From Ralstonia pickettii DTP0602 (GTDB lineage: Bacteria > Pseudomonadota > Gammaproteobacteria > Burkholderiales > Burkholderiaceae), in NCBI GenBank assembly GCA_000471925.1, contig CP006669.1, positions 62,001 through 126,000 on the forward strand: a stretch of DNA of 64,000 nt. Direction: 5' to 3'. Numbering within the stretch: position 1 is the stretch's first letter; each line of letters begins with the position of its first letter. The position numbers were made by a program, and so were the translations under genes. A model generated the notes under the pieces. It did no database searches, had not been told where the DNA came from, and saw nothing but the letters and a program-made list of their open reading frames with translations. Below are positions 44,486 through 54,084 of this stretch, piece after piece.

Positions 44486-45652
44486 GTGAAAATCGTTGAA
44501 ATCCGCGAAAAGACCTTCCCGATCAGCTCGCCCATCCGGAATGCATACATCGACTTTAGCAAGATGACCTTGAGCCTGGTCGCGGTAATCACCGACGTGA
44601 TCCGCGACGACAAGCCCGTGGTCGGATACGGCTTCAACTCGAACGGCCGGTATGGCCAGGGAACGCTGATGCGCGAGCGTTTCATCCCGCGCATTCTGGA
44701 GGCCGACCCCGAGTCGCTGGTCGACGCCACCGGTAACAACCTGGATCCGCACAAGATCTGGGACACTATGTTCAAGAACGAAAAGCCGGGCGGCCATGGC
44801 GAGCGCTCAGTGGCCATCGGAACCATCGACATGGCGGTCTGGGACGCCGTTGCCAAGATTGAGGGCAAGCCCCTGTTCCAGTTGCTGGCCGACCGCTATG
44901 GAAACGGGGAGCCGGACCGTAAGGTGTTTGTCTATGCCGCCGGCGGTTACTACTATCCCGGCCAGGATCACGGCAAGCTCAAGGACGAGATGCGCAGCTA
45001 CATCGACCGCGGTTACACGGTGGTCAAGAAGAAGATCGGCGGCGCCTCGCTTGATGAGGACCTGCGCCGTATCGACTCGATTCTCAGCGTGCTGCAGGAT
45101 GGCCAGAAGCTGGCTGTCGACGCCAACGGCCGCTTCGACCTCGACACAGCCATCGAGTATGCCAAGGCACTGTCGCAATACGACCTGTTCTGGTACGAGG
45201 AGCCTGGCGATCCGCTCGACTTCGAGCTGCAGGCCACGCTGCGCAACTACTACGACAAGCCGATGGCCACCGGCGAAGACCTTTTTTCGATGCAGGATGC
45301 CCGCAATCTGATCCGCTACGGTGGCATGCGTCCCGACCGCGACTATCTGCAGTTCGACTGCGCGCTTAGCTATGGACTGGTCGAATACCTGCACACGCTC
45401 GACATGCTCAAGCAGCACGGCTGGTCGGCCAGCCGATGTATCCCACACGGCGGGCACCAGATGTCGCTGAACATCGCCGCAGGTCTGGGACTGGGCGGCA
45501 ATGAGAGCTATCCCGACCTGTTCCAGCCGTTCGGTGGATTCCCCGATGGCGCCAAGGTCGAGAAAGGCTACCTCACGATGCCGGACCTGCCCGGTATTGG
45601 CTTCGAAGGCAAGTCGGACCTCTACAGCGTGATGCAGCAACTGTCGGCTTAA
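44486..45652 (+). CDS. tarD: D(-)-tartrate dehydratase (enolase superfamily)
   Basis: 388 residues, GTG start with CCAGGAGA upstream. It closely matches the Bradyrhizobium TarD family: PISSPIRNAYIDFSKMT, GYGFNSNGRYGQGTLMRE, EKPGGHGERSVAIGTIDMA, VVKKKIGGASLDED (catalytic Lys), LAVDANGRFD, FWYEEPGDPLD (metal ligands) and SRCIPHGGHQMSLNIAAGLG (His). It dehydrates D-tartrate to oxaloacetate. The following binding protein probably brings the substrate. Confidence 0.93.
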   Translation: MKIVEIREKTFPISSPIRNAYIDFSKMTLSLVAVITDVIRDDKPVVGYGFNSNGRYGQGTLMRERFIPRILEADPESLVDATGNNLDPHKIWDTMFKNEKPGGHGERSVAIGTIDMAVWDAVAKIEGKPLFQLLADRYGNGEPDRKVFVYAAGGYYYPGQDHGKLKDEMRSYIDRGYTVVKKKIGGASLDEDLRRIDSILSVLQDGQKLAVDANGRFDLDTAIEYAKALSQYDLFWYEEPGDPLDFELQATLRNYYDKPMATGEDLFSMQDARNLIRYGGMRPDRDYLQFDCALSYGLVEYLHTLDMLKQHGWSASRCIPHGGHQMSLNIAAGLGLGGNESYPDLFQPFGGFPDGAKVEKGYLTMPDLPGIGFEGKSDLYSVMQQLSA

Positions 45653-45688
45653 GCCGTCAGCATCCCAAATACACAAACGGAGACAACC

Positions 45689-46681
45689 ATGTGGATCAAC
45701 CAAGCGGCAGCCCGCGCCGCAACCCTATGCATTGCTAGCGGTCTCTTCGTCATATCGGGCTACGCTCATGCCGATTATCCGGAGAAACCTGTCACCTTGG
45801 TTGTCCCGTTCGTGGCCGGAGGCCCGAGCGACAAGATCGCGCGAGACGTCGCCGAATCGCTGCGCAAAACGCTCGGCACGACGGTCGTAGTGGAGAATAC
45901 TGCTGGTGCCGGCGGTACGATTGGCACGGCACGTGTCGCGCGTGCGAACCCTGATGGCTATACGCTGCTGGTACACCATATCGGCCTGGCGACGGCGCCC
46001 GCGCTGTACAAGAAGCTCGGCTACAAGACCTCGGACCTGGAGTTCCTGGGGCTGATTAACGAGGCGCCGTCGACACTGATCGGCAAGACCGACCTACCGC
46101 CGAACAATTTGACCGATCTTCGGAAGTTCATTACCGCGAATGGCGGAAAGCTGAACCTGGCAAATGCAGGCGTGGGCTCGGCGTCACACCTCTGCAGCCT
46201 GCTCCTGCAGAGCACGCTGAAAAGTAACATGACCTTCGTGCCGTACAAGGGAACGGCGCCCGCGATGTCCGACATCATGGGTGGGCAAGTCGATCTGATG
46301 TGCGAGCAGGCCACGAACAGTACGCCGCAGATCGAAGCCAAGAAGGTCAAGGCGTATGGGGTGACGAGCGCCCAACGCTCGATGGTGCCGGCTTTGGCGG
46401 GCATTCCGACGCTTGACGAAGTGGGCCTGTCGGGATTCAACTTCACCGTATGGCATGGATTGTATGCGCCACGGGGCACGCCGCCAGCCGTACTCGAGAA
46501 AATCAACAAGGCCCTCCGCGCAGCGTTGAAGGATCCGGCGCTAATCAAACGTGAAGAGGCATTGGGCATCACGGTTGTCGCCGACGACCGGCTCTCACCG
46601 GCAGGGCATAAGAAGTTCTTCGACGAAGAAGTTAACAGGTGGACGAAGGTCATCAAGGACGCTGGCATTCAGCCGGAGTGA
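45689..46681 (+). CDS. Bug-family (TctC) periplasmic substrate-binding protein
   Basis: 330 residues with a signal peptide ending in SGYAHADYPEKP. Bug features are VTLVVPFVAGGPSDKIARDV, VVVENTAGAGGTIGTARVA, LANAGVGSASHLCSLLLQ and GIPTLDEVGLSGFNFTVWHG. It captures carboxylates for TctAB or other uptake partners, none of which is in the window. Its position 36 bases after tarD points to tartrate. Bug proteins without a transporter are typical of Burkholderiales. Confidence 0.9.
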   Translation: MWINQAAARAATLCIASGLFVISGYAHADYPEKPVTLVVPFVAGGPSDKIARDVAESLRKTLGTTVVVENTAGAGGTIGTARVARANPDGYTLLVHHIGLATAPALYKKLGYKTSDLEFLGLINEAPSTLIGKTDLPPNNLTDLRKFITANGGKLNLANAGVGSASHLCSLLLQSTLKSNMTFVPYKGTAPAMSDIMGGQVDLMCEQATNSTPQIEAKKVKAYGVTSAQRSMVPALAGIPTLDEVGLSGFNFTVWHGLYAPRGTPPAVLEKINKALRAALKDPALIKREEALGITVVADDRLSPAGHKKFFDEEVNRWTKVIKDAGIQPE

Positions 46682-46935
46682 TTGCATAGCGCTCCCCACC
46701 GGGCACGGCACGCATGTCTGGTGCCCTCCAGCCTTTCACCAATATCAATGATCGCCAGGCGGCTCCGATGTACTGGAGCTGCCATACTGGCAGCGGTCCG
46801 CTTCTGGCCGGGAAGCGGCCATGCTTCCAAGACCTGGACATTTCAGGGGGCGCTCGCCACGCTACCCGAATCGCCATGTGCCGTTCAGCCTCGCTGCTCA
46901 GCGCGGTCCACCCAACCTTCTGCTGCCGCGAGTCG

Positions 46936-46968
46936 GCAAAAATGAAGAACGGGCAGCTCACGCTGCCC
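46936..46968 (-). terminator. Rho-independent terminator of the fatty acid hydroxylase gene
   Basis: On the minus strand a perfect 7-bp stem GGGCAGC/GCTGCCC with a four-base loop (46951-46968) is followed by GTTCTTCATTTTT. It lies 25 bases after the stop at 46993. The rest of 46682-46992 holds no gene that I can see. Confidence 0.75.
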
Positions 46969-46992
46969 GCTTCCCCGCCGCTCTCCTTCCTG

Positions 46993-47907
46993 TTATCTCG
47001 TGCTCACCGCTACCGCATGCTCCGCTGCCTGCTGCTGGCGCAGGGCTTCCGTCGTTTGGCCCTTGCCGTCCGGTGCCCAGCCCGGGGGCATCACCAGGTA
47101 GCCGACCGCGTTCAGCAGGCTGCCTGACTTGATCATGTCCTTGCCCAGGCTGACCCAGTGTTCGAACTGGTTGACGAACGGGTTGTGTGTGGTGGTCGGG
47201 TGGACCAGGCCGAATCGGCACGGTTCGTCTTCACGCTCTTCCACATAGGTGCCGAACAGGCGGTCGAAGAGGATCAGCACGCCGCCGAAGTTGGCGTCCA
47301 GGTAGTCGATGTTCGAGGCATGGTGCACGCGGTGCGCCGACGGGGTGTTGAACACGTATTCCAGCCAGCCCAGCTTGGGGATCCAGGTGGTGTGCAGCCA
47401 GAACTGGTACAGCAGGTTCAGGCTCAGCGTGGCCAGCACGACCTCGGGACGAACACCCAGCCAGACTAGCGGCGCGAAGAAGATGGCGGTGCCGGTGATC
47501 TTGCCGGTCCAGCCCAGGCGGTAGGCGGTGCCCAGCGTCAGTTCATTAGGCGAGTGGTGCACCGCGTGCGTGGCCCAGAAAAAGCGGATGCGGTGCGAGG
47601 CGCGGTGGTACCAGTAGTAGCAGAACTCTTGCCCGATGAAGAGCAGCAGCACGGCCAGCACGCTGTTGATCTCGACCGTGAAGATGCGGTGTTGCCAGGC
47701 GAACGCGAAGATCGGCGCGGCCAGCGACAGCGGCAGCAGCGCCATCAGCTTGCGCCCGACCATGTCGATCAGCGACAGTCCCATTTCGTGCCAGGGGTAG
47801 GCTTTGCCTTGCTGGCGTGCCTTGCGTGCCAGGCAGAAGGCCTCGACCATTGAAACCGCCACGACGAAGACCGTGGCGAAGAGTGTGATCTTGTGGAGGT
47901 TGTGCAT
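46993..47907 (-). CDS. Sterol desaturase/fatty acid hydroxylase-superfamily membrane protein
   Basis: 304 residues from ATG 47907 (CACAGGA upstream). Four or more spans surround the eight-histidine di-iron site: FCYYWYHRASHRIRFFWATH, AVHHSPNE, FWLHTTWIP, and SAHRVHHASNIDYLDANFGG. These enzymes hydroxylate or desaturate lipids and sterol-like compounds in the membrane. The C-terminal 60 residues are soluble (FEHWVSLGKDMIKSG). It is monocistronic, with its own terminator. Confidence 0.9.
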   Translation of the reverse strand: MHNLHKITLFATVFVVAVSMVEAFCLARKARQQGKAYPWHEMGLSLIDMVGRKLMALLPLSLAAPIFAFAWQHRIFTVEINSVLAVLLLFIGQEFCYYWYHRASHRIRFFWATHAVHHSPNELTLGTAYRLGWTGKITGTAIFFAPLVWLGVRPEVVLATLSLNLLYQFWLHTTWIPKLGWLEYVFNTPSAHRVHHASNIDYLDANFGGVLILFDRLFGTYVEEREDEPCRFGLVHPTTTHNPFVNQFEHWVSLGKDMIKSGSLLNAVGYLVMPPGWAPDGKGQTTEALRQQQAAEHAVAVSTR

Positions 47908-48227
47908 GATCGTCCTGTGTGGGGAGAGGGGACGCCTGGCTTTGCGGAGCCCGCGTTGCTGCGTCGGTGAGGCAAATGTAGTGGTCGATCGCGGCCGGCG
48001 CCATGTGGGAAATATGTCGCTGCATGTCATGACTCGCGGAGCCTCGCCGGGCGATGAATTGCCGTCGATGCCGTCGCATTCGGACATCTTCCTGGCCGGC
48101 AAGTCAGCGCGCCGTCGTGTAACACCGCGACATGTTTTCCACCGCGAAATTCGCAAGCCACCGACCTATAGTTCGGTCCGTTGCCGCGCTGCACCGGCCG
48201 GCTGAAACCGAAACTGAAGGACCTGTG

Positions 48228-48512
48228 ATGATCTCGCGCTTCTCCCGATTCCCCCGCTTCCTTGGCGCAGCCGCCGGTACGTTGATCCTGCTGGCGAGCA
48301 GCCAGGCCTTTGCCTCGACCGTGGTGGTCGCGCCGGCTACCGTGTATGTCCGCCCGCCGAAGGTCGTGGTCACTACCGTGCCCAAGGTGGTCGTCATGCC
48401 CGCGCCGAAGGTGGTCGTCGCGCCAGCGCCGCTGCCGACGGTGGTCGTGAGGGCCACGCCGCTGCCGCGTACCGTCTACGTCGCATCTCGCCCCGTCTAC
48501 GTGATGCGGTGA
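48228..48512 (+). CDS. Small secreted Val/Pro repeat protein
   Basis: 94 residues. The signal peptide ends ASSQAFAST. The mature part is built of short degenerate repeats PKVVVxPAPKVVVxPAP, followed by VYVASRPVYVMR. It has no Cys and no enzyme motif. The composition suggests a beta-rich or extended wall/periplasm-linked structural peptide. The ~320 bases upstream are the divergent promoter region shared with the fatty acid hydroxylase and hold no other gene. Confidence 0.6.
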   Translation: MISRFSRFPRFLGAAAGTLILLASSQAFASTVVVAPATVYVRPPKVVVTTVPKVVVMPAPKVVVAPAPLPTVVVRATPLPRTVYVASRPVYVMR

Positions 48513-48626
48513 TATCGCCGGACAATTGCACGGGCGCCGTGTGAGCACCCATGCACCTCATCTGGATCTGTCGCTGAACTGATTTCGCAACCCCGCCGGC
48601 ACAGGGCGGCTAAACGGAGAAACATC

Positions 48627-48920
48627 ATGAAGAAGATGATTGCAGTGCTCACCATGTGCGTGGCGTCCGCTGGTGCGTTCGCGCAAAGTGTCGAAATGCC
48701 CGCTGCCGTCAGCCCGCGGGTGGAGCGTGCGATGCAGCAATTGCAGGGCCGCTTTTCCGATGCAAACACTACGCACGACGGCAAGCTGACGCGCGAGCAG
48801 GCGGCCGCCGGCATGCCGATGGTCGCGAAGCATTTTGACCAGATCGACGCCCAGCGAAATGGCTATGTGACGATGCCGCAAATCGAGGCCTTCATGGGGC
48901 AGATGGTGCTGTCGCGGTGA
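48627..48920 (+). CDS. Secreted EF-hand-like protein
   Basis: 97 residues with a signal peptide (MCVASAGAFAQS) and two EF-hand-like loops: SDANTTHDGKLTREQA and DQIDAQRNGYVTMPQIE. Both loops lack some usual acidic ligands (Asn, Thr, His and Gln occupy positions), so calcium affinity may be weak. GGAGAAAC precedes the ATG. Such small periplasmic EF-hand proteins are common in Cupriavidus. Confidence 0.75.
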   Translation: MKKMIAVLTMCVASAGAFAQSVEMPAAVSPRVERAMQQLQGRFSDANTTHDGKLTREQAAAGMPMVAKHFDQIDAQRNGYVTMPQIEAFMGQMVLSR

Positions 48921-49184
48921 CCCCTCCGATGTTCGGAATGCACGGCGAGGCCGCCGGATGACTACGCGCGCAGAAAGCCGTGACATCGGACGAAATATTT
49001 CCCGCCTGGCGTACGGCGCCGGCGTTTTCCATACTCTGGTCACCGCGCCGCAACGACAGCCGCACTGAAGCCCGACGCGATGACATGCTCTCCGATGGTT
49101 TGTGATCCTGTTGTGGATCCAGGGATTGTCGGTGAAAGATCTTCAGACCACCGACGGCACACGGGTGCCAATGAAGGATTCAAG

Positions 49185-49949
49185 ATGCAGAACGCTTTCC
49201 AAGCCATTGCCACCAAGACCAAGCGCCTGGCCATGGCCGCCCTCGCGACCGGCGCGATGCTGGCGGCCGGCTGCGCCAGTGCCGGCGTCACCGGCATCAA
49301 CCAGATGGGCCTGATGCAGACCGTGCAGGCCGACGTCATCTACGTGCATGCCTTCAACGCCGATGCCGGGCAGGTGCAGCTTGACGGGGGCCTGATGCAG
49401 AAGGTGAAGACGATGGCCACTGGCGGCTCGGCCGCCGGCGCGCAATCGCAGGCCGCCACCGAGGCGCGCGAGCAGGTGGCCAACGAGATCGTACGCACGC
49501 TGCGGGCGCAAGGCCTGAACGCGGTCCGCTCGGACGCACCGGCACCGGCAAATACCAATGCCCTGATCGTTGAGGGCGACATCCGCAAGATTGATGAAGG
49601 CACCAGCCGCCGTCGTTTGCTGATCGGCCTGGGTACCGGCAATAGCGAGGTCGGGGCACAAGTACGCATCTCGTACAAGCCGGCCAACGGTGCGCCGGTG
49701 CCGCTGCAGAGCGTTGTCGCCGACGCCGACAGCGGTCATATGCCGGGCGTTGCCGAAACCGCCGGGGTTGGCGCCGTGGCCGGTCACGTGGCAATGGCCG
49801 CTGCGGCCGGCACGGGTGTGCACGGCGTGTCCGAAGTCAAGCACGACACCATCTACGCGGACGCCACGCGCCTGGGCGATTCGATCGCCAAGCAGGTGGC
49901 GGCGGCGAGCCAGGAGGAGGGGTGGATGGCGGTCCGGCCGGTCATCTGA
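49185..49949 (+). CDS. DUF4410-type outer/inner membrane lipoprotein
   Basis: 254 residues from ATG 49185. A lipobox LAAGC gives a lipid-anchored Cys at ~30. The mature protein has the DUF4410 pattern of a conserved strand region (VIYVHAFNADAGQVQL), EIVRTLRAQGLNAVRSD, ALIVEGDIRKIDEGTSRRR and LIGLGTGNSEVGAQVRI. The function is unknown. A hydrophobic Gly/Ala-rich stretch follows near residue 200 (VGAVAGHVAMAAAAGTGV). Confidence 0.75.
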   Translation: MQNAFQAIATKTKRLAMAALATGAMLAAGCASAGVTGINQMGLMQTVQADVIYVHAFNADAGQVQLDGGLMQKVKTMATGGSAAGAQSQAATEAREQVANEIVRTLRAQGLNAVRSDAPAPANTNALIVEGDIRKIDEGTSRRRLLIGLGTGNSEVGAQVRISYKPANGAPVPLQSVVADADSGHMPGVAETAGVGAVAGHVAMAAAAGTGVHGVSEVKHDTIYADATRLGDSIAKQVAAASQEEGWMAVRPVI

Positions 49950-50053
49950 TGGCAGGGCGCCGAGCTGGCGGCTGGCACGGAAGGAACCGCGGCTGCTACT
50001 CGTCGTCTCTTTCCGAACCGAAGCGGTCAGGTGGGTATTCCGAAAGCAGACAT

Positions 50054-50399
50054 TCAACGTCCGGGTACAGGCGCTGGCACCAGCCCATACTCGGACATGA
50101 CAGCGATAAGCTTCGCGCGGTCGGGCGGCCCGCCTGCATTGACAATGGCTCCGACATCGCGGGAATACTGAGCCCCAATGTCGGGCGTAAGGACGATCAG
50201 TGCGCGGGCCATGTCACTGTGCGGTTGCTGAAGTGATGGACAGATCTGCGTGGGGTGAACATCCATTGTCCTGGCGATAGGTCTCGGACTACCCCATCGA
50301 CCGAGTACCGAAGTATGCCTTCCAGCACATGGACGCACTCTTCCTTGGGCCGGGAGGCACATTCAACTCGAATACACCCATCCCGCCTGTGGCGGCTCC
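50054..50399 (-). pseudogene. Cupin protein, C-terminal part, damaged
   Basis: Reading from 50399 the minus strand gives GAATGGMGVFELNVPPG. A short deletion then removes the metal-ligand histidines. In another frame EECVHVLEGILRYSVDGVVR and DLSPGQWMFTPRRSVHHFSN follow. A further frameshift near 50215 leads into ARALIVLTPDIGAQYSRD, VGAIVNAGGPPDRAKLIAVM and SEYGLVPAPV. It is a single-cupin gene with two lesions. Its own N-terminus is found on the opposite strand immediately to the right (50423-50494). Confidence 0.8.
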
Positions 50400-50422
50400 G
50401 ATAACTTGGAGGAGATTGAAAA

Positions 50423-50494
50423 ATGACCGCTAGCGGCGTGGCACCAAGCCAACCAATCAAGGTCGGTCAAGTTAGCATTCAGTACCAGATTGAT
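50423..50494 (+). pseudogene. Inverted N-terminal piece of the same cupin gene
   Basis: GGAGGAG at 50409 and ATG at 50423 open MTASGVAPSQPIKVGQVSIQ followed by YQID, after which homology stops. Flipping 50400-50494 places this piece, with its ribosome site, exactly in frame before GAATGGMGVFEL on the minus strand. The open frame continues to 50788 only by chance. Confidence 0.7.
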
Positions 50495-50733
50495 CTTCGT
50501 CCGCCCTCAAACTTTTTCCCGAAGCTGCTCAGGCGCCATCTGCGGGTCGTGCGACCCCCTTGGAGATGCCGTAATATTCCGAGGGAACCGGACACACCGG
50601 ATCCTGGCGGCAACGAAATTCGACCTTCCCTTCCTGCGGGCCGCCACCACGCCGAGCACGTTCCTGACCTAGTCCAATGTGGAAGTTTCGACATGACCAC
50701 ACTCTTCGCCGCAAGAGCAGCCTGCCTTGGCGA

Positions 50734-52155
50734 ATGGAGGGGGCAGGGAGAGAGCGACACGCCTGCGGCAGGGCCTACCGCACTCTGATGCTGCTTTTAC
50801 TTGCGGGACTCAGTGCCTGCGGGTCGCTTCCTCACAATGCTCCGCGCAATCTGCCTCAGGCCGCGGCTGGCAGCGCATCCGCGGCCATGCGCGAACCCAC
50901 CGACGTCGCCGGCCAGACAACCGTCGCCATGTCGTTCTCTGGCGGTGGCACGCGAGCCGCAGCCTTCGCCTTCGGCGCGCTGCAGGGGCTCGACGCCATG
51001 AGAGGTCCGGCGGGCGCATCCCTGCTCGACGACGTCGCATTCATTAGCAGCGTGTCCGGAGGCTCCATCACCGCTGCGTACTACGGTCTGCACGGCAAGG
51101 CCAGCCTGGCGACCTTTCGATCAGTGCTCTTGACGGACGGAGAGGCGGGACTTCGCTTCAGTCTCCTGAATCCGGTCAACCTTGCGCGCCTCTTCGCGGG
51201 GGGCCTCAACGATCGGGAAGATCTCCAGACATGGCTCGACGAAGACGTGTTCAAGGGCGCGACGTACGCCGACATGTTCCGCCGCGGCAAGCCAATCGTT
51301 TGGATCAACGCCACAAACGTCTACTACCGGGTCGCGTTCCCGTTCAGCCAGCTGGCATTCGATGCACTATGCAGTGATCTTGCGAGCTTTCCCGTTTCCG
51401 AGGCCGTCGCCGCATCCATGGCGGTCCCGCTCTTCTTCGCACCGATCGTCCTTCAAAAGCATCCCGAGGCTTGTAGTGCACCGCTGCCGAACCTTGACCA
51501 CGCCCAGGCGCCTGGGCGATCGCTGCTGCTTGGCGCGTTGGCAAACGCCGTTCGCGGTCACCGGGATATTTCGAAGGGAAAGTACATCAAGCTGGTCGAC
51601 GGCGGGGTGACCGACAACTACGGCTTGGCCACCATTCTGCAATCGCGCCTGCTGCTGGGCACGGCTTACGGTCCCATGAGCGAGAATGACGCGATCAAGG
51701 TGCGGCGGCTACTTTTCATCGTTGTTGACGCCGGTCAGGGCCCACGCGGCGATTGGAACCAAAGCCAGGCTGGCCCATCCGGAATCGAAGTCGCAAGCGC
51801 GGCCATCGACGCGGCAATGGCGACCAACGTTCGAATGAGCTATGACGCCTTCGTTCCCATGATGCAGCAATGGCGCGACGACCTCGTGGCCTATCGGTGT
51901 GGGATGCCGCATTCTCGGCAGCAGGAAATCGCTGCACGCCTCCCAGGCTGGCGGTGCGACGAAGTCGAATTCTCCGTCACGCGGATCTCGTTTGAGGCCC
52001 TCGACAAGGAGCGTGCTGCAAGTCTGAACGATCTGCCGACCAGACTTCGTCTGCCCGAGAGGGACGTCGATCGCCTGATCGAAGCGGGAAGGGATGCCAT
52101 CCTTGGCAACCCGGTGATCCGTGAGTTCGAGCGCGAATCGACTGCGGCGCGATAG
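50734..52155 (+). CDS. Patatin-like phospholipase lipoprotein
   Basis: 473 residues from ATG 50734 (ATG 50788 also possible). The signal has arginines followed by LMLLLLAGLSAC, a lipobox with Cys at ~31. Patatin catalytic elements are the oxyanion loop SGGGTRAAAFAFGAL, nucleophile Ser in ISSVSGGS, and Asp in VDGGVTDNYG. It probably deacylates phospholipids on the periplasmic side. A broken relative lies at 62706. Confidence 0.85.
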   Translation: MEGAGRERHACGRAYRTLMLLLLAGLSACGSLPHNAPRNLPQAAAGSASAAMREPTDVAGQTTVAMSFSGGGTRAAAFAFGALQGLDAMRGPAGASLLDDVAFISSVSGGSITAAYYGLHGKASLATFRSVLLTDGEAGLRFSLLNPVNLARLFAGGLNDREDLQTWLDEDVFKGATYADMFRRGKPIVWINATNVYYRVAFPFSQLAFDALCSDLASFPVSEAVAASMAVPLFFAPIVLQKHPEACSAPLPNLDHAQAPGRSLLLGALANAVRGHRDISKGKYIKLVDGGVTDNYGLATILQSRLLLGTAYGPMSENDAIKVRRLLFIVVDAGQGPRGDWNQSQAGPSGIEVASAAIDAAMATNVRMSYDAFVPMMQQWRDDLVAYRCGMPHSRQQEIAARLPGWRCDEVEFSVTRISFEALDKERAASLNDLPTRLRLPERDVDRLIEAGRDAILGNPVIREFERESTAAR

Positions 52156-52442
52156 TCCCGCGGCACGCGGCGTGGGTGAGGCCGCGTTCTTGCTGCTCGG
52201 CCGCGGCGCTCTGGCGGAGGCACGCTCCGCACGGCCGATGATCAACGAAACCTTGGTGCGTCGCATTGGGTGCGTGCCGTATGCTATATCGTCGAGGCCG
52301 ATGGATGCAACCCAGCTATGTACGATTCGGGAGTACTGCCTGGTTGAGAGATGCGGGGATGAATGCAGCCGGCTTGGGAACAGGAAGTCGGCCCCTGCTA
52401 TGCTTCCGATCTGCGTTGTTCGGCGAAATAAGGTGGGAAAAC

Positions 52443-52922
52443 ATGCGTCAGGTGCTTCTTATCGTGGACATGCAATCCACGTTCTCTCCGCCAGTATGGC
52501 TGGTCGAAGGCGTCAGAGATTTGGCACAACACATTCCGTCAGTGGCAACTATCGAGTTGCATGATGAGGCCAGGACTCCCTTTCGGGGTCAGCTAGGCTG
52601 GTGTCCCGCCGTTGAGGACAAGTGTCTGGTGGAGGCAGATAAGATTTTCATCGAGCACGGGTATGGGCCGTCGGCCGAAACAGTCGAATACCTGAAGCGA
52701 ATGAACCCGGATCGCGTACTGGTCTGTGACGTCCAGACAGAGACATGCGTGCTCGCTGCTGGATTCTCGCTGTTTGACGCAGGGTTGCATCCCACGTTGA
52801 TTACTGATCTTACAGTCGGCTCGTCGCTCGATAGATCAGGCCGGCTCGGGATCAGCCTTTGGAAACATCATTTCCGACAGACTATTTCGAAAGCTGAACT
52901 GCTCCCTGACGTGAGCGTTTGA
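52443..52922 (+). CDS. Isochorismatase-fold cysteine hydrolase (short)
   Basis: 159 residues from ATG 52443, with AGGTGGG upstream. QVLLIVDMQSTFSP has the catalytic Asp, KIFIEHGYGPS is in the lysine-loop position but lacks a clear Lys, and VLVCDVQTETCVLAAGFSLFDAG has the nucleophilic Cys. At ~160 residues it is somewhat shorter than the usual 180-210. The substrate is unknown. Confidence 0.7.
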   Translation: MRQVLLIVDMQSTFSPPVWLVEGVRDLAQHIPSVATIELHDEARTPFRGQLGWCPAVEDKCLVEADKIFIEHGYGPSAETVEYLKRMNPDRVLVCDVQTETCVLAAGFSLFDAGLHPTLITDLTVGSSLDRSGRLGISLWKHHFRQTISKAELLPDVSV

Positions 52923-53448
52923 CGCCGAGCGTACTCATTCGACGTCCATTGAAGGATCTTGCACTCGGGGCAGTTCGACCAGCGTCCTGACGCGGGTAAC
53001 CCAGCCCCTTCACTGCCGTCCGTACTGAACTTTGGCAGAGAAAATCCCGCCGGCAGGGGCCGGCGGCCACATATGAAGGGCATTGCTCGGCAGGCCACAG
53101 CGCCGTACAGCGCCCGCGCTGCGCAATTCGCCGCCACGCAGACCGGTATTCCTGCTCCTCGCCCGCAAGGCTTAACGCGTCCTTCCTTTCGGGCAGCACA
53201 ATCCTGACGTGCTGGAGTCCCGCAGTTGCCTGGCAATCGCTCGGGCAACTGCGATGGTGATGGCCTCGCGCAGCCCGAGCATCGGTCGTCCTATTCCGAC
53301 CCAGAACGGTCAACCGATTGGTCGTGGTAGAGTCAATCATCATTCTTTATCGCGTAGCCTTATGTCGCCACCCGTTGAACGTGGACCCGTCGATTCAGCA
53401 GGCCATCGAAAGGGCACGGAAAGCGCCGCTGATGCGCGCAGTGTGACC
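52923..53448. other. Gap between two isochorismatase-like genes
   Basis: No gene is recognised. A GCCGGC-AGGG-GCCGGC hairpin at 53049-53064 has no T-run. Open frames on either strand are Arg/Pro-rich and non-specific. Confidence 0.4.
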
Positions 53449-54018
53449 ATGCAGATTCCGGCAATTGTTCCTGCGCAAACTGCTCTGGTGGTCATGCACT
53501 ATCAGACCGACATCCTGGCGTTATTTCCATCGGTGGCGCCCACTTTGCTCTCCAATACGCGCAAGCTGTGTGACGCTGCGCGGGCCAGGGGCGTCAGCGT
53601 CTATTTCGCCAAGATCCACTTCCGTCCAGGCTATCCGGAAGTCAGTCCGTTGAACAGGAACGGGCAGGGTATCAAGCAACTTGGTCTTTTCGTCGACGAC
53701 CAGATCTCGCCGGAACTCGGCCAGCAGGCCACTGAACCGCTCATTATCGCGCATCGTGCTAGCGTATTCTTTGGTACCGACCTGCAGGTGCGGCTTTCCG
53801 CGCAGGGTATCGATACCCTGCTCATGGTGGGCATTGCGTCGACCGGTGTGGTGCTGTCCTCGGTCGCGTACGCGAGCGATGCGGACTTCCGTTTATTCAC
53901 GGTCAAGGATTGCTGCTACGACCCAGATCAGGTCGTGCACGATCATCTTTTTTCAACGGCGTTCGATTCGCGCACAACGGTGCTCTCGCTCGCTGATGCC
54001 TTGCTGTTGCTTGCCTAG
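53449..54018 (+). CDS. Isochorismatase-family hydrolase lacking the nucleophilic cysteine
   Basis: 189 residues from ATG 53449 (ATG 53362 would add 29 residues of poor character). ALVVMHYQTDIL and YFAKIHFRPGYPEVS keep the fold. The Cys loop reads VGIASTGVVLSSVAYAS, where the usual catalytic Cys is absent. The tail DADFRLFTVKDCCYDPDQ is typical. The GVVLS subgroup of this family occurs widely and may not use thiol chemistry. Confidence 0.75.
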   Translation: MQIPAIVPAQTALVVMHYQTDILALFPSVAPTLLSNTRKLCDAARARGVSVYFAKIHFRPGYPEVSPLNRNGQGIKQLGLFVDDQISPELGQQATEPLIIAHRASVFFGTDLQVRLSAQGIDTLLMVGIASTGVVLSSVAYASDADFRLFTVKDCCYDPDQVVHDHLFSTAFDSRTTVLSLADALLLLA

Positions 54019-54084
54019 CATTTACTGGCATTTCGACCGTTTTGGGGGCAAAGCAGTGGCTCCACCGCGCGTCGTGCGGCTCGC

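Noticed and set aside
50423..50788. 121-codon gene with strong ribosome site
   Set aside because: Only the first 24 codons have homology (inverted cupin start); the rest is chance open frame.
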